Shown here piece by piece: positions 44,520 to 52,739 of a stretch of DNA of 64,000 nt (the stretch's first letter is position 1; every line of letters starts with the position of its first letter). This DNA is from Hoylesella buccalis ATCC 35310 (GTDB taxonomy: Bacteria; Bacteroidota; Bacteroidia; Bacteroidales; Bacteroidaceae). Both the position numbers and the translations under genes were made by a program. The notes below the pieces were generated by a model that searched no databases, was not told the DNA's origin, and saw nothing but the letters and a program-made list of their open reading frames with translations. The DNA is taken from assembly GCF_000177075.1 (NCBI RefSeq), contig NZ_ADEG01000039.1:62001-126000 (forward strand), read 5' to 3'.

Positions 44520-44939
44520 ATGAAAAAGCAGAAACAAAAGAAGCCAGACGGCAGATGTGCCACCTGCCCACGATGGGACAGATGGCACATTAGGATACCT
44601 AATTCCGAAGACCAGCAGAAGCTTATCAGACTCTACCGCAAGTCGGGAGCAAAGACAAAGAGCGACTTTGTCCGAGCAAGGCTTCTTGGTGAAACTTTTA
44701 AAGTCATCACGGAAGACCCTTCAAAAGAACCTTACTTAGAGAAACTATCAGAAATCGTTGCCTTGGCTCATAAGATAGGTATTCTGTACAACGAAGCCGT
44801 GAAAGTCCTCAATACTTATCATTCTGTCGCCACTGCGCAACAACTGCTCAGCAAACTCGAAACTTATTCCCAACTTCTTATCAGACTGCAACAGCATGCA
44901 CTGTTTCTGACAAAATCCCTTAAGAATAAACAAGAATGA
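44520..44939 (+). CDS. MobA-like relaxosome accessory protein (nested element)
   Basis: The 139-residue basic protein has CATCPRWDRWHIRIP, an RHH-like DNA-binding half (SGAKTKSDFVRARLLGETFK) and a helical C-terminus, like MobA of mobilizable Bacteroides elements. No relaxase follows; only six codons (MNTDKS) are open after an overlapping ATGA. The relaxase gene was probably lost when the intron/IS region formed. Confidence 0.72.
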   Translation: MKKQKQKKPDGRCATCPRWDRWHIRIPNSEDQQKLIRLYRKSGAKTKSDFVRARLLGETFKVITEDPSKEPYLEKLSEIVALAHKIGILYNEAVKVLNTYHSVATAQQLLSKLETYSQLLIRLQQHALFLTKSLKNKQE

Positions 44940-45014
44940 ATACTGATAAATCATAATACCCAATATTCGTGCCGTACTGCGAATGCCCAATCCCTCTTTG
45001 GTCAGTTATCAATG

Positions 45015-45200
45015 TTAGGAAGAAAGGCTTTGTATGTTGTAGACTGTAATAAAACGGTTTTGACAATTCTTAAATCGGTAGCGTTGTTTACCTGTACTAC
45101 TTTTACCACTTATGACAATATTGGTAGAGTGGCAATGCGGACATTGAAACTCAACTCCCAATCTGGAGCGTAAAGTGCGAAACGTTTTTGTAAGGTCATT
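45015..45200 (-). pseudogene. Remnant of an IS1-type transposase (zinc-ribbon part)
   Basis: The minus-strand frame (no start codon, stop at 45015) gives LGVEFQCPHCHSTNIVIS then GKQRYRFKNCQNRF, the N-terminal zinc ribbon of IS1/InsA-like proteins (CPxCxS...GxQRYxCxxC). Nothing of the catalytic part remains in the window. The rest of 44940-45268 has no gene. Confidence 0.55.
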
Positions 45201-45230
45201 TTATCTTTGTTTGGGGTTACAAAAATAGCA

Positions 45231-45257
45231 AAAGGCAGAGGATTTATCCTCGCCTTT
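45231..45257. terminator. Terminator-like hairpin just 5' of the intron
   Basis: AAAGGC(A)GAGGA pairs with TCCTCGCCTTT, one bulge, loop TTTA. It ends 11 bases before the probable intron start. Confidence 0.55.
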
Positions 45258-45268
45258 ATGCTTATTAT

Positions 45269-47222
45269 GTACGCTCGGCATGAGCATTATCTAACGGGTG
45301 GAAGTCCCGAGTAAGCCCTAATAGCGGGAATTACATAGCCAAGAGCAAGGGTGTTCATCGTGAGATGAAATCTGAAGGAAGCTGGCGGCAAACATCTGAC
45401 CTAACGAACAGAAACTTCATATAAGGCATATAACCATGGATAAGATTGCATAACAAATCAAAGTCCTATAGCTATTCGGAATGGTTGGTGGAGTTTCCTT
45501 GAGCTTAGCGAAAAAATGAAGTAGGTATAAGATGGAAAGATAATGTTCTTATCCGAGGAGGTCTCACGGACGTTTCAAATAGTTGTTTTTACGAAAGAAG
45601 CGGAGTAAAGCTTGCCGTGAGAAGTCAGCAGACGCCATAGTAGTGGAGTACTCGATAGCGCTCCATGAAGGGCTGAACCTATATATTAAACGATAGTAAT
45701 TGAAACATACCTTATGAAGGCAAGAATGCAGAAAACATTATCCCAAGTTAATGGCTGTCCCCAAAGAGATAGGTCGGAAACCAAATGGTATGGGGGAGTG
45801 CAGACCTTCATGTGGATGTGCGAAGACAACATCGTGGAAGTACCATTTGACAAGGGACACCTCCTCGAGCAAATCCTTAGCCCTGCAAATCTCAACCGAG
45901 CCTACAAGGCTGTGATGAGAAACAAGGGATGTGGTGGTATCGACAAGATGTCATGTGAGCAGCTGCATCCATGGCTCTTAACCAATAAGGATGTGCTCAT
46001 CTGTTCCTTGCTGGACGGCTCTTACCGTCCGAACCCAGTCAAGAGGGTAGAAATACCCAAAGACAACGGCAAGATGCGCCTTTTGGGAATACCTACAGTG
46101 GTAGACCGCTTGGTGCAACAAGCCATCAACCAAGTACTGACTCCCATCTATGAGAACCAATTCTCCACGACGAGCTACGGCTTCCGACCGAGAAGAGGAT
46201 GCCATGACGCACTACGAGGAGCGCAAAGGATAATCAACGAAGGCTACATATATGTAGTAGACCTTGACCTTGAACGCTTCTTCGATACCGTGAGCCATAG
46301 CAAACTCATAGAAATCCTCGGTCGTACGATAAAAGACGGCAGAGTGGTCAGTCTTATACACAAATATCTCCGAAGTGGTGTAATGAACAAAGGCTTGTTT
46401 GAAGCGAGCGAGGAAGGAACTCCCCAAGGCGGACCGCTAAGTCCATTGTTGAGTAACATCATGCTCAATGAATTGGACAAAGAACTTGAACGCAGAGGGC
46501 TTCCCTTTGTACGTTATGCCGACGACTCGATGATATTCTGCAAGTCCAAAAGGGCTGCAATGCGAGTAAAGGAGAGTATAACCCGATTTATAGAGAAAAC
46601 TCTATATCTCAAAGTCAACAAGGAAAAGACCGTAGTGTCGTATGTGCGCGGAGTGAAATACCTCGGCTACTCCTTTTATGTAATGAACGGCAAATGCCAA
46701 CTCACGGTACACCCAAAGTCCAAAGCCAAGATGAAGTCAAGGCTAAAAGAACTGACAAGTCGCAGCAACGGATGGGGATATGCCAAGAGAAAGCAAAAGC
46801 TGAAAGAATACATAAGAGGTTGGGTAGGTTACTATCACCTTGCCAATATGAAACGTCTCTTACTTGACACAGATGAATGGTTAAGACGTAGAATTCGCAT
46901 GTGTATATGGAAGGCTTGGAAGAAACCCAAGACAAAAGTGGCAAACCTCATCAAATGCGGTATCAATCAATACAAAGCATACGAATGGGGTAATACTCGC
47001 AAGGGTTATTGGCGAATAGCTGATAGTCCTATTTTAACAAGGGCGATAGATAACAATAAACTACGCTCAGCAGGTTATGCCACTTTAATGGGGTCGTATC
47101 TCGAATGGCACCCAAAATAGGAACCGCCGTATGCGGAACCGCATGTACGGTGGTGTGAGAGGTCGGTGAACACGAAAGTAGGAGATAAGCACCTATGATT
47201 AGTGTTTACCTCCTACTCGATT
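45269..47222 (+). mobile_element. Group II intron
   Basis: The probable 5' end is GTACGCTCGG at 45269, followed by AACGGGTGGAAGTCCCGAGT (domain I-type). The maturase frame lies in domain IV. Domain V is at about 47121-47160 (GAACCGCCGTATGCGG, then CCGCATGTACGGTGG), and domain VI with AGTAGGAG/CTCCTACT follows, ending about 47222. Ends are approximate, the bulged A was not fixed, and the class was not determined. Confidence 0.8.
45714..47120 (+). CDS. ltrA: Group II intron reverse transcriptase/maturase
   Basis: The 468-residue protein has an RT domain with the order GGIDKMSCEQL, PVKRVEIPKDNGKMRLLGIP, YGFRPRRGCHDAL, GTPQGGPLSPLLSNIMLNELD and RYADDSMIFC (YADD catalytic motif), then a thumb/maturase domain with KVNKEKTVV, and a C-terminal KRKQKLKEYIRGWVGYYHLAN block. 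No HNH endonuclease domain is visible. It reverse-transcribes and splices the intron. The frame is intact. Confidence 0.93.
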   Translation: MKARMQKTLSQVNGCPQRDRSETKWYGGVQTFMWMCEDNIVEVPFDKGHLLEQILSPANLNRAYKAVMRNKGCGGIDKMSCEQLHPWLLTNKDVLICSLLDGSYRPNPVKRVEIPKDNGKMRLLGIPTVVDRLVQQAINQVLTPIYENQFSTTSYGFRPRRGCHDALRGAQRIINEGYIYVVDLDLERFFDTVSHSKLIEILGRTIKDGRVVSLIHKYLRSGVMNKGLFEASEEGTPQGGPLSPLLSNIMLNELDKELERRGLPFVRYADDSMIFCKSKRAAMRVKESITRFIEKTLYLKVNKEKTVVSYVRGVKYLGYSFYVMNGKCQLTVHPKSKAKMKSRLKELTSRSNGWGYAKRKQKLKEYIRGWVGYYHLANMKRLLLDTDEWLRRRIRMCIWKAWKKPKTKVANLIKCGINQYKAYEWGNTRKGYWRIADSPILTRAIDNNKLRSAGYATLMGSYLEWHPK

Positions 47223-47303
47223 ACTGACATTAATATCAACAGAAACTGTGTTTATTTACAGAGTCCACATTTTGAATTAGCAAGAAGTGCTTTTCCCACT
47301 GAT
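47223..47303. other. Short gap between intron and lipoprotein operon
   Basis: Eighty bases without gene or clear hairpin; I find no strong terminator after the pseudo-astacin gene. Confidence 0.4.
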
Positions 47304-48389
47304 CTACCATGCTACTCGAGTTAAACGTCCTTCTACTGGAGGTTCACCATACAGTCCTCTCTGAGAATTAATTTGGTTTTGTAATTGCAATCTTTCTTCC
47401 TCTGTCAACAACTTTCCATATTGGTTATAAACATTTTTATCTAGTTCCGTATAGTTGTCCTTGCGAGCAATATATGGAAGATAATGAGAGTTCAAAAATA
47501 GCTTATCTTGTGTTGACAGAGTATAGTTAATCGCTATATCAAGCCCAGTCTTAGTTGTTATTGTATTGGAACCGTTCTTTGAAAAGTCCTTAGATGAAGC
47601 TAATGTGATGGACGAGGTATCAAAGTTTCCCATAGTAGTATAATTACTTTTTATCTTGTCGAACGCAGACTTACAATTATCTTTTACATTCTCGAGATAA
47701 ATCTTGACATAATTATCACGATCTGGCCTCTGTTGTTCGTTAAACATACCTGCAGCATTGCAGAAAGCGTGCAAGAAAAAGCGTTTAATCTCATTTGCAT
47801 CTGCATTTTCAAGCCATGTAGGTACATTGATATATTGTTCACCGCCAACGAGACCATAACTTCCACTACCTTCTCTTCCTGCATCCATACGAACCGCTAT
47901 GTTTGGTAGTTTTATATGGTATGGCTCAAAAAACTCTTGATCCTCAATAGAATTATAGAAACGCACATTTGTTTGCTCCTCTATTTCATCAATAGCAAGA
48001 ATTGCACCGTCCTTTATCTTCATCGGCAGCTTTAGCATTTTTACCCTGAGCATGGTCCAATATTGCGCAGGATAAGAGCCCCATATCCCCATAGCTCTTG
48101 TTGACGCTGAGATACGGGGGTCGTCAAACACTCCCCAACATGCAGAGATACTAGGAGCAATGATGGATGACCAAGCATCCTTCTGAGGAATCTCTCCATA
48201 GGGAGAACCTGTACTCGCCAATAATACTTGCTGTTCTTGACTTAGAGTAGCTACATAAGCTACGTGTTCAACACTTTGAGATTCAACAGTGGGCGTTGCT
48301 TCCTCGTTTGAACACGAAGTAATCATTACTCCAGACAATGCTGTCATAATAATGATGATGGCAACATTGATTCGATTGTTTGTACGCAT
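47304..48389 (-). CDS. Astacin-fold lipoprotein with lost zinc ligands (pseudo-metallopeptidase)
   Basis: The 361-residue protein has a lipoprotein signal (lipobox ending at Cys26, ITSC). The fold is recognised from astacin landmarks in order: LAIDEIEEQTNVRF, YGLVGGEQYINV, the zinc region HAFCNAAGMFNEQQRPDRDNY (His207 to about 227), and FDTSSITLASSKDFSKNG (Met-turn region). In active astacins the motif is HExxHxxGxxHEQxRPDRDxY. Here His207 remains, but Glu is Ala208, the second His is Asn211, the third is Asn217, and the Met-turn Met/Tyr are lost. It is probably catalytically dead, perhaps a binder. It is the last gene of the operon. Confidence 0.72.
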   Translation of the reverse strand: MRTNNRINVAIIIIMTALSGVMITSCSNEEATPTVESQSVEHVAYVATLSQEQQVLLASTGSPYGEIPQKDAWSSIIAPSISACWGVFDDPRISASTRAMGIWGSYPAQYWTMLRVKMLKLPMKIKDGAILAIDEIEEQTNVRFYNSIEDQEFFEPYHIKLPNIAVRMDAGREGSGSYGLVGGEQYINVPTWLENADANEIKRFFLHAFCNAAGMFNEQQRPDRDNYVKIYLENVKDNCKSAFDKIKSNYTTMGNFDTSSITLASSKDFSKNGSNTITTKTGLDIAINYTLSTQDKLFLNSHYLPYIARKDNYTELDKNVYNQYGKLLTEEERLQLQNQINSQRGLYGEPPVEGRLTRVAW

Positions 48390-48399
48390 AGTTTTAAAT

Positions 48400-48708
48400 T
48401 TATTTATTGTTGTTCATTTGCTCTACATTATGAAGAGCATTATTATACAGTTCAGACGAAATACCCAAAATCTCAGCATCATCTTTTGTAAGGTCAAGAT
48501 AATATCGACCATTTGCAAAACGAACAAGATTATTCAGCATATTCCCTTTATCTATTTGACTCCGATATATGCTAATACTATCAAGCGGAGATAATCTACT
48601 GTCAATGGAAACACCTCTGTCACTGACATTAGGGTAAATATCATCATAACAAGATGTGAAGGAAATTGTCATCATTACCGCCAATAAAAAGAAAATAGAT
48701 TTTTTCAT
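48400..48708 (-). CDS. Small lipoprotein of the cargo operon
   Basis: The 102-residue protein has the signal MKKSIFFLLAVMMTISFTSC and then YDDIYPNVSDRG. The mature part is polar with no recognised fold. It overlaps the previous gene by 4 bases (ATGA) and lies 11 bases before the pseudo-astacin gene. Confidence 0.6.
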   Translation of the reverse strand: MKKSIFFLLAVMMTISFTSCYDDIYPNVSDRGVSIDSRLSPLDSISIYRSQIDKGNMLNNLVRFANGRYYLDLTKDDAEILGISSELYNNALHNVEQMNNNK

Positions 48709-49334
48709 TGCAATGTTATATTATGAGAGGTTAGAACATCTGAGAAATGAGCCTTCACTGTGTATGAAATTGACAATTTTCCTTGTGAATCAAGATATAT
48801 ATTGCCTTCGAGCTTGTTAGATTGCCTATCATATCTATCAAAGGTCACGTAGCCATCAATTGACGTTGTAAGTAGGTAATATTTACTATAATCAAAAAAA
48901 GCAGCAATTCCATTTATTCTTTCTCCGCTATTATTGACCTGACCCAAGAAATGCATGAGATGATAGTCGGTTGTTCTGTCTTCATCGTATTTCTCGTTTT
49001 TGGTTAAGAGGTATTCCTTATTTAGTACAGGAAAGTTTTCATTTTGGGGAATAATGAAGGCTCCTACTAATAAAACTTTATTGGTATCATTCCTCAAAGC
49101 AAATTGAAATGCAAAGATACTATCATTGACCACTCCCAACCTGTTAGAATTCGGCATAAGAGTGAGTGTGGGTTGGACAGGTAGAAATGCGTCCTGCAAG
49201 GAAAAATAATCTCTATAGTTGTCACCATTGATATTAGCTTGACAATAGACAGTCAATGCCCCATCTTTGTCTTGTTTACAACTTGCAAAAATGCTTAATG
49301 ACAAGACTGCGAATATAATTTTAATCGTAGACAT
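48705..49334 (-). CDS. Lipoprotein of the cargo operon
   Basis: The ATG at 49334 gives 209 residues with a lipoprotein signal (IIFAVLSLSIFASC). The mature protein is beta-rich (FALRNDTNKVLLVGAFIIPQ, YLLTTSIDGYVTFDRYD). No family is recognised. It starts 9 bases after the hydrolase gene and overlaps the small lipoprotein gene by 4 bases, so all four are co-expressed. Confidence 0.6.
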   Translation of the reverse strand: MSTIKIIFAVLSLSIFASCKQDKDGALTVYCQANINGDNYRDYFSLQDAFLPVQPTLTLMPNSNRLGVVNDSIFAFQFALRNDTNKVLLVGAFIIPQNENFPVLNKEYLLTKNEKYDEDRTTDYHLMHFLGQVNNSGERINGIAAFFDYSKYYLLTTSIDGYVTFDRYDRQSNKLEGNIYLDSQGKLSISYTVKAHFSDVLTSHNITLQ

Positions 49335-49343
49335 ATTCAATGC

Positions 49344-52300
49344 TTATTTTAATGAAACTGTTACTGGGATAAATTGTATAAACTTGTCTTCGGGATTTAG
49401 CAACGCTATTGTATAAAGGCAACTTTTCCCTATTGGAGTATTACTTGTTATAAAATTCATTTCCTCTTGTGGCAGAATGTCTTTAATAGACATTTCTCCA
49501 CGGGAAACTGGTATTGTATAAGTACTACTAAAGGGACTGTAAACAGTTGCTTTTGTAGAAGTCCATATGGCACTTTGATATTGATCTGGTAACGAAGCAT
49601 CTCGAGTTAAGTAGATTTTTCCATATTTATAAGAATATGGTGTCCCATCATCTTTATACAGTTTTTGTGCTTTATCCATTAACAATCTATTATTAGAAGC
49701 ATAAAACACATCCTTAGCTTCACACTTGATATTTTGAATAGGAGACTCATTACCGTTAAGGTCAACGACTTTAAGGTAGACTACGGCATTCTTACCATCT
49801 AATGGTACAAACACCGAAGGACTGTTGGTGTCTATCCAATATATATTTTGATTAGGAAACTTTACGCCCCATCTAAATGTTAATATCTCGTTTATTTTAT
49901 CAATATCATTCTTGTATAATTCACCAAATGATTTTGCTTCTACCAAAAAGCCATTTGGTTCGTGACTTGAAGAGAGAATATAATTTGGCATTCCAACATA
50001 GACAGCTTTACTATAAGTGATGCCATTATATCTACATGAAATATAAAAAACGCCATTCTTCAATACAGTCAAGACACCATTCTGATCAATGGTTCCTATA
50101 GAGGGGTCTGTAACAGACCATGAAACACCATCAGATATGCCTTTTAGCATGTATTTGGCACCACTATAACCGAATGAGGGACCATCAATGACTTGCGTAA
50201 TCTGTGACAATATCCAATTTTGAGCTTCTTTTGAGAAAACCATATGCTGTTTGGATGCTTCATTTGACTCCATGAACACATTGCCACCAAAAGCACTTTC
50301 TGAAGGACTGGGCATTTTCATAAAAGACTGGGTAGAAGTCGGATTTCTATGAGCCAATGCACTAGATGCAGGAATGAATGGAATTTTTCCAGATACACCA
50401 TAAGCAGCATAAGCATAGCCTATATAAGGCACAAAGCCACCAACATTGTCACCCTTACTAGTAGAGAGGTAGTTTACAACAGAAGAAGGATATGTATCAT
50501 ACAAAAAATTACTATTATAGTATCCTTCGTATTTGAATACACTTTTCGTAATAGGTATAGTCCACAGGAAATCTTTTTCAAAAGATATTTTTATATTATT
50601 AACCCTTTGACCCACAGATGTTCCAGGTAGACATTCAAAAGTTAAATCGGCTGATGTTCTGCCAGGAAGTGCTGTTATTAATCCTAAGATTATATCTTCA
50701 AAACTAACGCCTAATGCAATCCCTGTAATAGGTGAAAATGCATCAACCCATGAAAAAGATCCTACATCGCCATTTGCGCTAATATAGCTTTTGGGCACAT
50801 AGGCTGTGTTATAATCACTATTTGAAATACCAAGCATTTGGAATTGTTTCCCTCTGTCTCCATTTGGGAACCCAAGCTTATCTAATTCCTCCTGCCATTG
50901 AATGTGCAAGGAGTTGTTTAGATGTCCTGCAGCATCTATACTATTACAGAGCATCTGTTGAGCTGCTGTAGAAAAAGCCATTTTTTCTCCTAAACTCAAC
51001 ATATCGGAAACATCTACAAACTTGTTTATGAGTTTGTCAATAAGTTTTTTGTCATGTAAAAATTTCCTTATACCATAAAAACCATGTAAAAGTCCCATTG
51101 GGACATTTGCACCTAAATGTGGAGAATCATAGCTTACATATGTTCCAACATTGTGTTTCTCACTTTTATTCTCCATGGTTTTAAGTGCATATCTGGCTAC
51201 TAATCCACCCATACTATGACCTACTAAAAGAGTAGGACTACTATTCTCATCAGACATATTATTTATTGTCTCAATTACCTTGATTAAAGTATAGGCATTT
51301 GCTTGGATATATTGTTCTGGGGTATTCCAATCTACATAAATAAAGTCGTAATCGTTATTCTTAACGAAATCATTCCAATCTTTATAGTATGCAGAAACGT
51401 ATGAAAGACGATTTACCGTATTATTCCTTAACCGCGGGTCAAATCCCTCGACAAAAATAAAAGGCTTAGATATTTTTCCATTCCATCTTTTAGATGGAAT
51501 TATAGTTACGTCTGCCTTTGTTGAAATTCCTCTATAAGCATCGCCCATTATAGAAAGTTGCATTGGTTGCGTGTATAGTGAAGCTCTAGTTTTGTTCAGA
51601 TTATTGTCAACAATTACATCCAACCAGGTTGTACTTATACTTGCGTTTCCATCGGAAGCGATAATTTTGATTCTTATTTTATGACGTCCATTTTGTAATT
51701 TGGCATTAGCACTAGAATTATACACATCAATAAAACCTTTACCATAATCTACTTCAACTCTTCTAATGCCTGTATTTGTAAGAGCCAAATCTTTGTGATA
51801 GTAAAAGGTTATATTATTTGTGTTGCATACATTTTGTAGAATACTTCCTGCGGTTACATTCTTTACCTGAAAAGCTTTGGGATTATTACATTTTACAATT
51901 CCATTTGTATAAGTTATACTCCCATCCTTTAAAGCATTAGCTTTTATTTGGGCATAATCATAAGACAATGCACAGATGTTAATCCGCCCATCTTGAGAAG
52001 ATTTGATTCTATTTTTGTATATTTTATCATACGTTTCAAAGGGATTTCCATATAAGTATGCCGACCTCAATGTTTCTACCAACCCCACATAAGTTTTCAA
52101 ATCGCACTCTTGTTCAACGTTCTTACCATTAGTGGGACTGAATTTTGACAAACTTTCATACTCTTCTGCATAGTCCAATAAAAAACCCGTCGGTACAATC
52201 TTCCTATCGAGCTTACCAAACATCTGATCCAATTGCACTCTAAGGTCAGAGGGATTGCCTTTATTTACAAGACTTTGAGCCCACAAGATAGGAATGTTTA

Positions 52301-52388
52301 AGAGAATTAGGTAAATGAATGCACAAAAACGAACCCTGATAAGCTTTCGCTCATCATTCAATGACAAATGCTTGTTTACGTGTTTCAT
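49344..52388 (-). CDS. Large exported lipase-like alpha/beta hydrolase
   Basis: The 1014-residue protein has a signal-like hydrophobic segment (FCAFIYLILLNIPILWAQ). The hydrolase core (about 300-560) has FVEGFDPRL, DFIYVDWNTPEQYIQ and the nucleophile elbow GHSMGG with Ser392, then DSPHLGANVP. The C-terminal ~400 residues contain Ig-like/BIG-type stretches (DPSIGTIDQNGVLTV) and end in a beta-rich tail. It should be an outer-surface or periplasmic esterase/lipase; substrate unknown. It heads the four-gene operon with a consensus promoter. Confidence 0.78.
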   Translation of the reverse strand: MKHVNKHLSLNDERKLIRVRFCAFIYLILLNIPILWAQSLVNKGNPSDLRVQLDQMFGKLDRKIVPTGFLLDYAEEYESLSKFSPTNGKNVEQECDLKTYVGLVETLRSAYLYGNPFETYDKIYKNRIKSSQDGRINICALSYDYAQIKANALKDGSITYTNGIVKCNNPKAFQVKNVTAGSILQNVCNTNNITFYYHKDLALTNTGIRRVEVDYGKGFIDVYNSSANAKLQNGRHKIRIKIIASDGNASISTTWLDVIVDNNLNKTRASLYTQPMQLSIMGDAYRGISTKADVTIIPSKRWNGKISKPFIFVEGFDPRLRNNTVNRLSYVSAYYKDWNDFVKNNDYDFIYVDWNTPEQYIQANAYTLIKVIETINNMSDENSSPTLLVGHSMGGLVARYALKTMENKSEKHNVGTYVSYDSPHLGANVPMGLLHGFYGIRKFLHDKKLIDKLINKFVDVSDMLSLGEKMAFSTAAQQMLCNSIDAAGHLNNSLHIQWQEELDKLGFPNGDRGKQFQMLGISNSDYNTAYVPKSYISANGDVGSFSWVDAFSPITGIALGVSFEDIILGLITALPGRTSADLTFECLPGTSVGQRVNNIKISFEKDFLWTIPITKSVFKYEGYYNSNFLYDTYPSSVVNYLSTSKGDNVGGFVPYIGYAYAAYGVSGKIPFIPASSALAHRNPTSTQSFMKMPSPSESAFGGNVFMESNEASKQHMVFSKEAQNWILSQITQVIDGPSFGYSGAKYMLKGISDGVSWSVTDPSIGTIDQNGVLTVLKNGVFYISCRYNGITYSKAVYVGMPNYILSSSHEPNGFLVEAKSFGELYKNDIDKINEILTFRWGVKFPNQNIYWIDTNSPSVFVPLDGKNAVVYLKVVDLNGNESPIQNIKCEAKDVFYASNNRLLMDKAQKLYKDDGTPYSYKYGKIYLTRDASLPDQYQSAIWTSTKATVYSPFSSTYTIPVSRGEMSIKDILPQEEMNFITSNTPIGKSCLYTIALLNPEDKFIQFIPVTVSLK

Positions 52389-52420
52389 ATAAAAGTTAAC
52401 TTTGTGGTTTCTAGTATGTA

Positions 52421-52451
52421 CAAACTTAGTATTTCAAATTGAACCTGCAAA
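52421..52451 (-). promoter_or_regulatory. Promoter of the four-gene cargo operon
   Basis: On the minus strand TTTG (52448-52451) is followed after exactly 19 bases by TAAGTTTG (52421-52428), a full consensus match, 33 bases before the hydrolase start. Confidence 0.8.
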
Positions 52452-52690
52452 CTTTTTGTTGTATATTTATTAATATTTAACGATTCGTATGGCTATTGCT
52501 GAATAGTTACATATGGAAATGACAGGAAGAACAAGTGAAGAGAAAGTTGATATGGTATGAAATGTAAGAAACCAACAAAAATAAATGTCTGATTTTCATT
52601 GGATGGCACTGTCATATTTATTACCTTTGAAGCTGTAATACAAGGTTCTTTGAAACATTGCAGAATAAAGAAAGGGAAAGAAACTCGCTC

Positions 52691-52708
52691 GTTTCCAAGT
52701 CGTAACCC
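52691..52708 (+). repeat. Right subterminal repeat of the nested element
   Basis: GTTTCCAAGTCGTAACCC, direct repeat of 39706-39723 (16 of 18 bases), about 63 bases inside the right junction. Confidence 0.5.
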
Positions 52709-52739
52709 TTTTACCCTTTATTCATTCTTATTTTATTGG

